Source of the DNA: Schistosoma haematobium | Taxonomy: Eukaryota; Platyhelminthes; Trematoda; Strigeidida; Schistosomatidae | Length of the DNA: 64,000 bases | NCBI RefSeq assembly: GCF_000699445.3 | Contig: NC_067198.1 | Coordinates: 40,603,691-40,667,690, forward strand | Direction of reading: 5' to 3' | In this document: piece after piece, positions 54,868 to 64,000 of the stretch | How positions within the stretch are numbered: the stretch's first letter is position 1 | Layout of the letters: every line of letters starts with the position of its first letter | Notes under the pieces: generated by a model | Seen by the model: only the letters and a program-made list of their open reading frames with translations | Databases searched by the model: none | What the model was told of the DNA's origin: nothing | Made by a program: the position numbers and the translations under genes

Positions 54868-55500
54868 TTATACCAGTTTCTTTTGGACACAATTGTGGTT
54901 TTCTAGATGTATAGTTAAAGCTTTAGCAATGTTAACTGCCTTTGGCAGCTTTCTATTTACCTTGTCGATGACTTTGAACGCGGAATCTGTTTTGATTGAA
55001 TGACCTGAGTTCACAAGGGTTTCAATTATTTGGGATCTTACTAAGCCATTTTCAACGAAGCCGAGTAATGCTCTTGAATTGTTTTGAATGAAATACGTGT
55101 CAAACTGCCTATATACCTGGCTCCACATGAACTGTTAAGCTGATATGCTCACATAGAATCGGTCAAATGAGCCAATTTATCCTTTAGATCATGAGTGAAT
55201 ATTGATCGGTTGGAGAACACTATTCGAAATGTTGCTGAGAAGAACGTTCTGTTGAGAGTTGATAATTCTCCTTTTCAGTATGTCTGTAGCTACATCACCT
55301 TTAAAATAGATGCTTATATAAAAAGTTTCCTCTTCTACGGAGGTTATTTATACACTAAGCTGTTTGCATTTTGTATTTTTGTCAATAAATACCAGTTTTT
55401 GATAAATATTTTCTTAAGGATGCTCAGTTCGTTATCGATGACAACGGGACTGCAAGTCCATCGCATCCGTGTAACGAGGGATGTAATTAAGTCTCACTTC
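54868..55500 (-). pseudogene. Penelope-like element, RT end and GIY-YIG endonuclease region, decayed
   Basis: The open part at 54868-55128 (86 codons) reads ...RSQIIETLVNSGHSIKTDSAFKVI...CVQKKLV. The spacing of SGH (41-43), FKVI (51-54) and the terminal CvQK matches the end of Penelope-like proteins, after the GIY-YIG core. Further upstream on the minus strand (55170-55330), YISIYFKGDVATDILKRRI matches the PLE thumb-to-endonuclease linker (lpFkGd.iadiLrrRl). Stops and a degraded GIY-YIG strand region make it non-functional. PLEs are telomere-related retroelements, and schistosomes are known to carry them. Confidence 0.6.
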
Positions 55501-55561
55501 TGACTAATAGGGACTAAGTTGTAAAAAAAGAATCTAAGCTTTAGATATAATAATACAACTT

Positions 55562-56040
55562 TATGCTGAGCTGTCCTTTCCACTTTTTTCCAGTCTCTAT
55601 TGATCCTTTTCATATATGATTCCAGTTTCTGACGCAATGTGTTCTTTAGTCTTCCCATTTCTCGTTTCCCTTCAATATTCCAAGTTAGGGCTTGTCTCGT
55701 GGTGCAGTTTGATGATTTCTTCAATGTGTGTCGTATCCACCTCCAACGTCTTTTCCTAATTTCTTCTTCACTTACAACCTGGTTTGTTCTATGTCATGGT
55801 ATATTGATGCTGATGGTATACAATCAACGGACATTGACTATCTTGTGTAGACAATTATTTATAAATAATTGTATTCTTTCGATGATGGTTGTGGTAGCTC
55901 TTCCAGTTTCAGCTCTGTACAGTAGAACTGTCTTGATGTTTGTATTAAAGATTGTGACTTGGATGTCGATTGGTATTTGTTCTTCAAGCATGTAAATGCT
56001 GCCCTTATTTTGCCGACCCTTACCATTACGCCTGCGTTAT
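55562..56040 (-). mobile_element. RTE fragment, subfamily B, lacking the terminal tail
   Basis: Minus-strand RT C-terminal region ([30 protein letters not shown]). The TAAG tail and last about 70 bp are absent, so it is a deletion or recombination product. Confidence 0.85.
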
Positions 56041-56324
56041 ATTATTAGTTATCCTGTTAGTTTTATACGCTCGTAGATATCTTCATTAATTACATGATCA
56101 CTTTTCATTCCTATAAGAACTACATTCGGTTACTTTTCTATCATTTCGGTCTTTGTTTTCTTACTGATTAGTTTAGAGAATTTAGTTTCATCTGATAATC
56201 ATTTTGTCATTTTGTTGACATAGATCTTACGATCTAACAGCAATAAAGAGCCGTTAAGTTACCTTAATCATTTTAAAATGTTATATACATTTGAAGTTCA
56301 TTTTTTAGGTGTTACCTTTTACCA

Positions 56325-56515
56325 CAGTTGAATTCACGAGTCAATCTAAGCTAGAAAACCACTGAAACCCCAATGATCTAGAGGTTCCTGAGTCCGAGTC
56401 CCGTGTGCGAGATTATGAATGCACATTGCTGAAGAGTCCTATACGAGAACGGAGCGACCGTCCACTGATTTTAGGTTTTAACTGGTGATCCAGCTTAGAT
56501 CGATTTGCGAATTCA
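56325..56515 (+). mobile_element. SINE-B copy, degenerate
   Basis: A short B-box side, hammerhead with core CTGAAGA but GAAA replaced by GGAG, and tail. Confidence 0.65.
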
Positions 56516-56713
56516 ATCCCTATACTGATATTATGTTTTTTCACTAAAAATAGAATTAGTTTTAGGAATAGCTTAAGTTCGGCCACAATCTTTAAATTCT
56601 AAACATCTCGGCAACTAAATATTGATACATTTTACTTGAGTATTATCAAAATGAATGACATGCGTTATCTCATTTTGGATTAAGTGTAAACATCCATGAG
56701 CCTCTACAGCACT

Positions 56714-56741
56714 ACAGTACAGCCTCACTTGGCTGTACTGT
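56714..56741. repeat. Perfect 11-bp hairpin
   Basis: acagtacagcc at 56714-56724 pairs exactly with ggctgtactgt at 56731-56741 around a 6-base loop. Confidence 0.85.
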
Positions 56742-57163
56742 GCGACAGATTATAGAAATGACATAATCAAAATTATTTTTCATGTACCTTTTCAAAATCC
56801 AAATCTAGATTTCATTTGTGATTTATCATCTCATCGTATGTTGTTTTAAACTAGAGAACTACTTAGTTTGAATTTTAATCCTGTTATTTTCAGAGTATGT
56901 TTGACCAATCCTGGTTACCATGTAGTGTTCTGAACTTCTGTAGATCTATTTTGGCCACAAAGATTTTAAATTTGAATTTACGGGCACTGAAACTGATATA
57001 TCCGTCGGTTAGGACGAATATAATAGTAAAGAACCCTATGTGGTACATTTGATTCAAATATATGTTTATCGCTTTTAGTGAATTTCGAGGAATGTTTTTC
57101 CAAAAGAATCAGTGAAATGAAAAATGAAATATTAGAATATTCGTATTTATTCTACTCTTTACC
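56742..57163. other. Unassigned intergenic sequence
   Basis: AT-rich; nothing recognised. Confidence 0.5.
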
Positions 57164-57175
57164 ACTGATGAAGTG

Positions 57176-57539
57176 GTCTACTCAAGATACTTAATGTCTA
57201 TGGTTGGATACCATCAGCAACAGCCTACTGTGAGAGAGAACAAACCAACTTCCAGTTGAAGGGGAAATTAGGAAAAGACTTTGAAGGTAGGTAGGACACA
57301 TATTACGGGAATCAATGCATCACGAAGCAAGCCCTTATTTCGGGTGCTGAAGAGAGAAGAAAAGGAGGAAAACTAAAGAACACATAGCAATGGAAATCGG
57401 AAACAGACATGAAAGGGGTGAATAGAAACCGGGAACAAGTGGAAAAGATTGTCCAGAACAGAATTGTATGGAGAATGGTGGTAGGTGGTCTATGCTCCTC
57501 TATGAGGGGCAACAGGTGTAATTAAGTAAGTAAGTAAGT
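57176..57539 (+). mobile_element. RTE 3' fragment, subfamily B, with target duplication
   Basis: 5'-truncated RT C-terminus with the TAAG tail. Flanks actgatgaagtg (57164-57175) and actgataaaatg (57540-57551) match at 10 of 12 bases. Confidence 0.83.
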
Positions 57540-57989
57540 ACTGATAAAATGACAAAAATAGATAACCACGATACCTAATTTTAATTTTCAACTTCCTGTT
57601 TTGTAGTACATTCATCAAATTTACTCAGTCAAAGTGTAAAAGCATTTGTTTGTACATTAAAGAGAGCAGTTAAACCAATTAGTTAAGAAGCTCTGTAAAA
57701 TTTAATGTCTTTACCAGAAGTTTACTGCAATTGTTTACTTAATATATTGATATAGGAGGTCAGAGAAATGTTTGTATTCACATTTATACACTACATAGTG
57801 ATTAAAACATCATTGTTTTCAATCAATCATTTGTTATCAGTGCGCGATAACTTTAGAGTGAATTGAATGACGCTGTTTTTCTTCAGTTTTTCTTATATTC
57901 CTACTGATTTATAAACTATCTAATATTTTTATTGAACATAAACAAACTATCTTACTAAATTCACTTAGTATTGTTTACTTGAATCCTCC

Positions 57990-58084
57990 CATTAATGTTT
58001 AGAACTGCAATTGATCAGTGTCTTATTGGCATATATGCATCGAGTGCGGATTGTCTCGATATAGCATTAAGTCAAAAGCTTTAT
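57990..58084 (+). repeat. Single arm of the Sm-alpha-associated hairpin repeat
   Basis: attgatcagtgtcttattgg and the following bases match the palindrome arms at 48.1-48.3 kb; it abuts the Sm-alpha copy. Confidence 0.75.
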
Positions 58085-58300
58085 AAGCAAAGATGGATAG
58101 TGGCTAGAAGTGAAATCCAAGACTCGCGTTTCATCCCATTTGGGACTCTTCAGCTGGATGTACCTAAATCTCAGAGTTGATGTTCACTCTGGAACTCAAA
58201 CTTAGTACCGTTCACTTCAAACGCCATCACGTTATCCACTTAACTACTGAGTCCTGATAACCACTTGCTTGTGCAATGGGCTGAAGTTTAAACTCACTGC
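58085..58300 (-). mobile_element. Sm-alpha-like SINE
   Basis: Minus-strand start (gtgagtttaaacttcagccc), tRNA-like region with an eroded B box (agtttgagttcc), then a hammerhead whose core is preserved, ending with ccactatccatctttgc. Confidence 0.87.
58115..58159 (-). ncRNA. Hammerhead ribozyme motif, Sm-alpha type, core intact
   Basis: On the minus strand: stem I ATCCAG/TTGGAT (six pairs, one G-U), core CTGAAGA (58147-58153), stem II GTCCC/GGGAT (one G-U) with an AAAT loop, GAAA (58129-58132), stem III A-U and C-G closing GCGA, GUC triplet. Position 7 is A where published Sm-alpha ribozymes have U. Confidence 0.72.
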
Positions 58301-58678
58301 TTGCTACTACTGCGCAACTGTACTGCAGAACTTTGAATCCACCAGAGAGCATCAGATTTTGTGGGCCTTGAACTTCCATTTAATTGACCTTTATTAATTT
58401 TCTTTTAAAAATTCCCTGACAAATATATGTGTGACCAGTTTGTTCAAAATGTATGCGCAAATACATCATATTTGTCAGATCAACTCCAACTTCTCATTAC
58501 TCTATCGAGATTTATAAAAGGGACTAATTGCTTCATATATAAGTAAGTTGCTAAGATGCCTTTTAATGAAATTCGTTACTTTCAAATTGAAATCGTTATT
58601 AGGTTAAACTATTTTAAAGTGACTAGATGGAAATTTTTACTCTCACCTAAAAAAGAAAATTATATAATTTAATCAGAA
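58301..58678. other. Unassigned intergenic sequence
   Basis: AT-rich; nothing recognised. Confidence 0.5.
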
Positions 58679-58679
58679 G

Positions 58680-59015
58680 GGGCTTTTGTGGATATTATAG
58701 TCATTTCAATAATTGGGATCATGAATCAATTGAAGTTAGATCATCATGGAAAACCACAAAGCACAGGACGACCGTTTCGTTTTATTGTGAGACTCTTCAG
58801 AAGTGCTCATCCACAATCGCGCCCCGCGATATTCGGACCCAAGGCCTATCGGTTTCGCACGCGAGACTCATGAAGTCAACTAGCAAATTACTATAATATC
58901 CACAAAACCCCTTCTGATTATAATTATCGTATACTCATTAGTGACGATCTCCAGGATGTATATCCTGGAGTTCTAGTGAGAAGCCGTGACCAGTGGAGTT
59001 CAATCGGGCTTGTCG
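58680..59015. mobile_element. SINE-B inverted pair, partial
   Basis: Minus-strand tail and hammerhead (58680-58870; core CTGAAGA and GAAA kept, stem II broken), joined to a plus-strand tail and spacer (58871-59015) with the head deleted. Confidence 0.75.
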
Positions 59016-60485
59016 AGTAAAGTAACTTGAATATATTACTGAAATGCTTTATTTAAGTAGGTAAAATGTTTTTACTAAAATAAAACTAGCATGAATATTT
59101 CTATTGTTAACTTTATACAGGATTGAATCTATCTTAACTGTGAATATGATTTGAACAGTCACACATAGTAAGTAAATGAACCAATATATATATACTGATT
59201 GAATTTTGTAAAGTTATCTGTGTAATGTTAATTTAATCGTAAGTGTTAATGAAATTCTACAAGTTAGATTAGAATGAAACTAGTAGTTTAAGTGATTCAG
59301 TATCGTGTTTATTGTGTTCTGATCATTATCTAATTTTAGTCAAAAAGAATACTATCTAGTTGTTGGGAGTCAAAAGAAAACTATATGACATCAAAATCAG
59401 AAGTATCAACAATCATAAATGAGTTGGTGTAATTCATGGTTTCAGAACTTACTCTTTAAATGCAACTTGATTTCTATTCATTTGGCTGAATGGCTCAGAT
59501 TCCAATTCCACTTGTTATAAGGTCTTGAAAACACATCAATGATAATTAGGATAACGAATCAAGTTTAAATGGAATAGTGAATAGCGAATGATTACAATTC
59601 GACACTGTATGAGTCGAAATAGAGTATGAAAATGATGTCCATATATAAACTCTTCACATTTCATTAATAATATTGAAGGAAAACTACTAATACATAGGTC
59701 TAGTGATAAATTTTATAAGAAACCTGGTGTTTGTCCTAAAATTAATATAACTTTGAATAGATACAGGTTTTCGTGATTGAAGGACGGATCAGATTTTGGA
59801 ACTCAGACGTTTTTTTTTACATTTTTTGGGGTTCTGTGGTTTGCACCATTCATGTTACATTTCTCCAAATCAAAGATGAGTGATAACATTACATAGATTG
59901 TGCAATGAGACTATGAATAGGTAAATTTTAAGATTGTACATCAGAGAAAGCTAAATGTAAACATCAGTATTCACCCCTAATCTCTGTAAAAGATATTCAT
60001 ATTTAGTGGGTTTTTTTTATAGATATTAACATTTTATGGAAAATTTCCAGGTGACGTGATTAGTGTGGAACATAATTTTGTAAGTTACTTGACATAAAAT
60101 TATGCAACACTTCAAATGAAAACTGTTGAACGCATTTTACAAAGGGTTAGTAATTGTAGTTGCATCTAAACTGATAATAATCTGATGACATTCTACTAAA
60201 TTATGGTGTTAAAATAAATCATAATGTTAATCTGCAAAAACGCTCTCGAAGTAATTTTACTACTTGTTAGTAGTCTAAAACTAATTATAAAATTAGTTTA
60301 CCATATGACTTTTCTAGGCAAAAATTTATCGTTACTTAACTGTAGATAAGGTTATTCTGAATGTTGTCTGACTAAACTTCGACGAAATTCGGTTTTTTCA
60401 TTCAAACATCTTATTCAGCTTGTCAAATTACATTATTGTTAGAATGTGACAGAACTACATTTCATTCATACTGACAAACTATTAA
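59016..60485. other. Unassigned intergenic sequence
   Basis: About 1.5 kb of AT-rich sequence, the longest stretch here without a recognised element or open frame. Confidence 0.5.
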
Positions 60486-60489
60486 CATA

Positions 60490-60890
60490 AAAACCCAGGG
60501 TTCGAATCTCACGGGATGGGATTATGGATGCGCACAATGGGGTGAAACGGCTGTCCGGTACTTACAGGTTTTCCAAGGTGGCCTAGCTTCAATTGACTCA
60601 TGATCTAAATCATTGAAATTACTATAATATCCACAAAATCCATTCTGATATGAATCAACATATGCTCAATAGTGACTGGTTTCATGAGGTATATCCTGGA
60701 GTTCTAGTAAGAAGAAATAAACAGTGGAGTTGTTGTTGTGAGTAGTCACTGACTGATGGCAATGGTGGATGTGTGGCCAAATTTGGTGGATTAGTTGAAA
60801 TTAGACATAAACACCATTGAATGTCGGCCAGCTCAGTGGTCTAGAGTTCAAGTGTTCGCGCACGAGATTGATAGATCTTATGATCTCAAC
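60490..60890 (+). mobile_element. SINE-B copy in circularly permuted order
   Basis: The order is B-box side (gggttcgaatctcac), hammerhead with an internal deletion, tail, spacer, then a head that stops at gattgatagatct and jumps to the tail end atgatctcaactattg. The order B box to tail to spacer to A box is what a permuted unit would give. Confidence 0.78.
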
Positions 60891-61550
60891 TATTGAAAAT
60901 AAAATATTAATTTATTTAATTAAGGTTGTAGTTAATTGGGAACATTTCACGGAGAAACGAAATGAGATAGCGTGATAGTATTCAACTTCTAGTTTCTTTG
61001 AAGATGACAAAATGTTCCTAAATTATTCTATATTTATCCTAAATATATAATCAAATTTAATAGGAAACATTTTCATTATTAGCTTATCTATACACCAAAT
61101 TTTATCTTAAATATGAATCACAGTAATACATAATAGAAACTCTACTCATATAACAATCATTTCAAGTAGTTGGTAAATATTTATCAAATTAGATTTGCAT
61201 AAGCTTTAGTAGACAAACATATGACCACTCGAAAGATTTGTTCTATTTCTAAGTTACTTGACCTAAATATTTTTCCCTGTTTTGACTAGCAAATATGTAT
61301 TACATTCACTTATAAAAACAACCATGTCTCCAATGATACATATAACTCTTTATCATTAGAATCATCATACAATAATCATTTGAGATGAATTAACATTAAC
61401 TTGAATTTTTCTTTCTTATGGTTTTCAAGTGAAGTTGGATTTCCAGAATTTGGGAAATTTTGAAGAGGTTTTAGTGAAATATTAGAGTCAGAGATTTTGT
61501 CTCGACTTCATATAATACGTGGTTTCAAGTATTTATATCTGTTATGTATT
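60891..61550. other. Unassigned intergenic sequence
   Basis: AT-rich; nothing recognised. Confidence 0.5.
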
Positions 61551-61555
61551 TTCAG

Positions 61556-61915
61556 AGTACTTTAGCGGGGCCATTCCCTTTGACATCAATTAAACAGCAC
61601 GATGTTGTCGACGGGCTCATCACTTTAATGACCCGGGATCTGACTCCAACTAGGTCATATGAATGTTCGTTATTGAATGATTGCTGTCGAAATATATATG
61701 TCGCCTATCCTCGTATATTTCATCTGCTTACGTCGCATTGGTATATAACGGTGTTTTGAATACGTTTATTTTATACATTCATTGATCTGGATAGACAATT
61801 AGAGGGACGAAGCGAAGAAAGCGAAAAGAAGAGAGCGAAGAGAAGTGATGTGCAGTAGTGAAGGAGTGTTAGCCAACTCGATTCAATCTAGCGTTAATAT
61901 GTGTACATGCATAGG
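61556..61915 (+). repeat. Repeat G copy (LTR-like)
   Basis: Matches the 43.6-43.9 kb copy in reverse: gcggggcc at the start, gcctatcctcgtatat in the middle, gttagccaactcg near the end. The purine-rich stretch near 61805-61850 is not in the other copy. A 71-codon frame across it has no recognised domain. Confidence 0.6.
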
Positions 61916-62169
61916 CTCATCTCAAAACAGTTAAGCAAATAGTTGACTATGTCAAAATGTGATTCACGAAGGATGAATAAATTGACCTATTCAAAAGCTA
62001 AAGTAAGTTATGTGGACTTAACATAGTAATTGACACTACAAGTTCTCTTAAGATTTGATATACGACTTCATGATGAATGCCAACTATAAAACTTGGAAAA
62101 TAACTCGCTATATAAAATAACATAATACATTATTATACATTTTTAAAAAATATGTTCATCAACCTTTAA

Positions 62170-62545
62170 AATAATATCAGAAGGGTTTTTGTGGATATTA
62201 TAGTAATTTCAATGATTGGGATCATGAATCAATAGAAGCTAGACCATCATGGAAAATCCAGAAGCATTGAATGGCCGTTTCTTCTTACTATTTGACCCCT
62301 CAGCAGTGCGCATACGAGACCTATCAGTCGCGCGAGCGAACGCTCAACCTCGAGACCACTGAGTTGGCTGGCTGTTAATGTCTAACTTCAACTAATTCAC
62401 GAAATTGAGTGACACATCCACCATTGTCTTCAATGAAGTAGGGTCATGAATGTGCACTGCTAAGGACTCCCACATTAGGGCATCCAGTTCTTCCAACTTC
62501 TCCATGATGGTCTAGCTTCAATCGACTCATAATCTCAACCATCTA
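62170..62545. mobile_element. SINE-B inverted pair, degenerate
   Basis: Minus-strand tail, hammerhead relic and head (62170-62425), then plus-strand hammerhead relic and tail (62440-62545). Both ribozyme cores are disrupted. Confidence 0.75.
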
Positions 62546-62739
62546 AAAAAAGTAGTTAGTTTTCATTAATAAACAAATCCAATAGTTTATACAGTAAATA
62601 AATAAACAGGTGAATTCAATTAATCTATTTATTCAAAATAAACTTAAATTAAATTATTACATAATTGATTGACTGATTGAAATTTGAAAGTTTAGGTGAA
62701 ATTTTGTCCCAATAAGATTTTCTTGAATACTAATACTAC

Positions 62740-62860
62740 TATTTATACTACTAATAACAATACTACTATTACTAGTACTACTACTACTACTACTACTAAC
62801 AATAATAATAATAATAATAATAATAGTAATAATAATAATAATAGTGATAATAGTAATAAT
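62740..62860. repeat. (TAC)n and (AAT)n microsatellite
   Basis: Tandem tactac units pass into aataat units over about 120 bp. Confidence 0.92.
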
Positions 62861-63139
62861 GAAGAAACACTTTAAATGATTGACAAAACTTTTTATAAAC
62901 AGAATTACATGATGTTATCATTGAAATTGTTATACTGAAGAAAACAAATTTTGATGACTAATATCATTTAATGATAACAATATTAAAGAAAATTTGTTTT
63001 CTCTTTTCTTTTTTATTTTCTAAGATATAAATTCATATTTCTACATCTATCATATGAACCCATTCGACTGTTTTGTCATTTTCACTAAACTTCATATTAT
63101 GATTGTATATAACCTAGTTTATATGTTAAATCAACCAAT

Positions 63140-63370
63140 AGTCGATTGGTTGAAGTTAGACATTAACACCGTTGGATGCCGGCCAACTCAGTGGTCTAAT
63201 GGTTAGGCGGCTTGAGCGCGAAACTGATAGGTCCAGGGTTCGAATCTCGTGGAGGATCGTGGATGCTCACTGTTGAGGATTCCCATACTAGGACAAATGA
63301 AAGTCCAGTGCTTCCAGGTTTTCCATGGTGATCTAGCTTCAATTGATTCATTATTTCAACTATTAAATCA
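63140..63370 (+). mobile_element. SINE-B copy
   Basis: Head gatgccggccaactcagtgg with gggttcgaatctcg, hammerhead relic (C3 to T, GAAA disrupted) and tail. Confidence 0.82.
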
Positions 63371-63374
63371 AATA

Positions 63375-63582
63375 GTCTTGTGGTGTATACTACTGATGTC
63401 GACAGATATAAGTAACATATAATACTAATAAATATAAAAAGGGATATATAGTAGCAGAAGGCTAAGTAGATTAGATCGAAGAAAATAGATAGGAATTGTG
63501 AATTAGAATGTAAAAACCAATTGATGAAAGAATTGTAAATGAAGTATTTAATGTATTGTTTTTATATTTTATGCAAAAGATT
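63375..63582 (+). repeat. Repeat E copy, truncated
   Basis: Begins gtgtatactactgatgtcga and stops where the LTR-like sequence starts. Confidence 0.75.
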
Positions 63583-64000
63583 TTTATAACTGGTGAACCT
63601 ATGTGCCCTGTATATTGGATAACGCAACGAAATCGCCAATCAGAGAGCAGGGAACTATCGATCGAACCAGTGACGTATAAAATACGTGCGAGCAGTCTAG
63701 AGTCCTGATGGGTCTCGTTTCCTGTCTAGCCCAGCCAGTCAAGTCCAGAACACCAATCTCAGCCTCTCCAATATGAGTCATTTATTTCAAACATTGGGTT
63801 TATATACCAATCAAACATATCACAACGTACCATAAAATACGAAACAACATTTGTACAATATTTGGCCGAAACTGGCTGTGAATGAGGGAGGTAGTGATTA
63901 ATAGACAGGCCATAACTCAAGAATGATAAGTTGTATAGTAATAATCCATCGGTCAAGATAAAGCTCATGATAAGAGCGACATGAATATGAACAGTTTAGT
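63583..64000 (-). mobile_element. Solo LTR or LTR element end, cut by the window edge
   Basis: Reverse-strand relative of the 28.2 kb LTR (gtctagcccagccagtcaag, ttatataccaatcaaaca, acaacatttgtac). It runs to the last base, so whether an internal retrotransposon follows cannot be seen. Confidence 0.75.

Noticed and set aside
55195..55503. A 102-codon plus-strand frame as a new gene
   Set aside because: It is antisense to the Penelope-like remnant, whose conserved blocks are on the minus strand.
59016..60485. Hidden small exons in the longest unassigned stretch
   Set aside because: Scanning the frames gave no recognisable protein motif or convincing splice-site pairs.

Overview
This window looks like a stretch of a schistosomatid blood fluke genome, most probably Schistosoma. 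It is AT-rich, and a single recognisable host gene is split by long introns. Everything else is dispersed repeats: an RTE-clade (SR2-like) retrotransposon, Sm-alpha-type tRNA-like elements with hammerhead motifs, Merlin DNA transposons, Penelope-like remnants and solo LTRs. I cannot settle the species from sequence alone.

Layout. 1-17.7 kb: the last six exons (plus strand) of a Kv channel-interacting protein (KCNIP/KChIP)-like EF-hand calcium sensor. The coding pieces lie at 1034-1158, 4525-4594, 10509-10579, 14841-15053, 17566-17628 and 17692-17739, and phases and splice sites are consistent across all five introns. Introns of 2.5-5.9 kb are filled with repeats, whereas the last intron is 63 bp. 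The 5' exons lie outside the window. 17.7-40 kb: no host gene recognised. It holds repeat copies, a decayed non-LTR reverse transcriptase piece near 25.7 kb, solo LTRs with target duplications at 28.2, 34.7 and 37.3 kb, and a second Merlin element at 33.9-34.7 kb. 40.4-43.6 kb: a full-length RTE retrotransposon bounded by a perfect 14-bp target duplication, with endonuclease and reverse transcriptase separated by one frameshift. 43.6-64 kb: further RTE tails, another solo LTR (45.1 kb), a Penelope-like GIY-YIG fragment (54.9-55.5 kb), many SINE copies, and long AT-rich stretches in which I recognise nothing.

Most interesting theme: three different tRNA-like short elements in this one window each carry a hammerhead-ribozyme motif between the tRNA-like head and the tail. 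They are the known Sm-alpha type, an abundant family called SINE-B here, and a third called SINE-C here. At least one copy of each keeps the catalytic core and pairing. Some SINE-B copies are arranged head-to-tail with two motifs, which could release unit-length RNA. Others form head-to-head inverted pairs. Repeat family names (SINE-B, SINE-C, repeats D to H, T) are labels for this window only.
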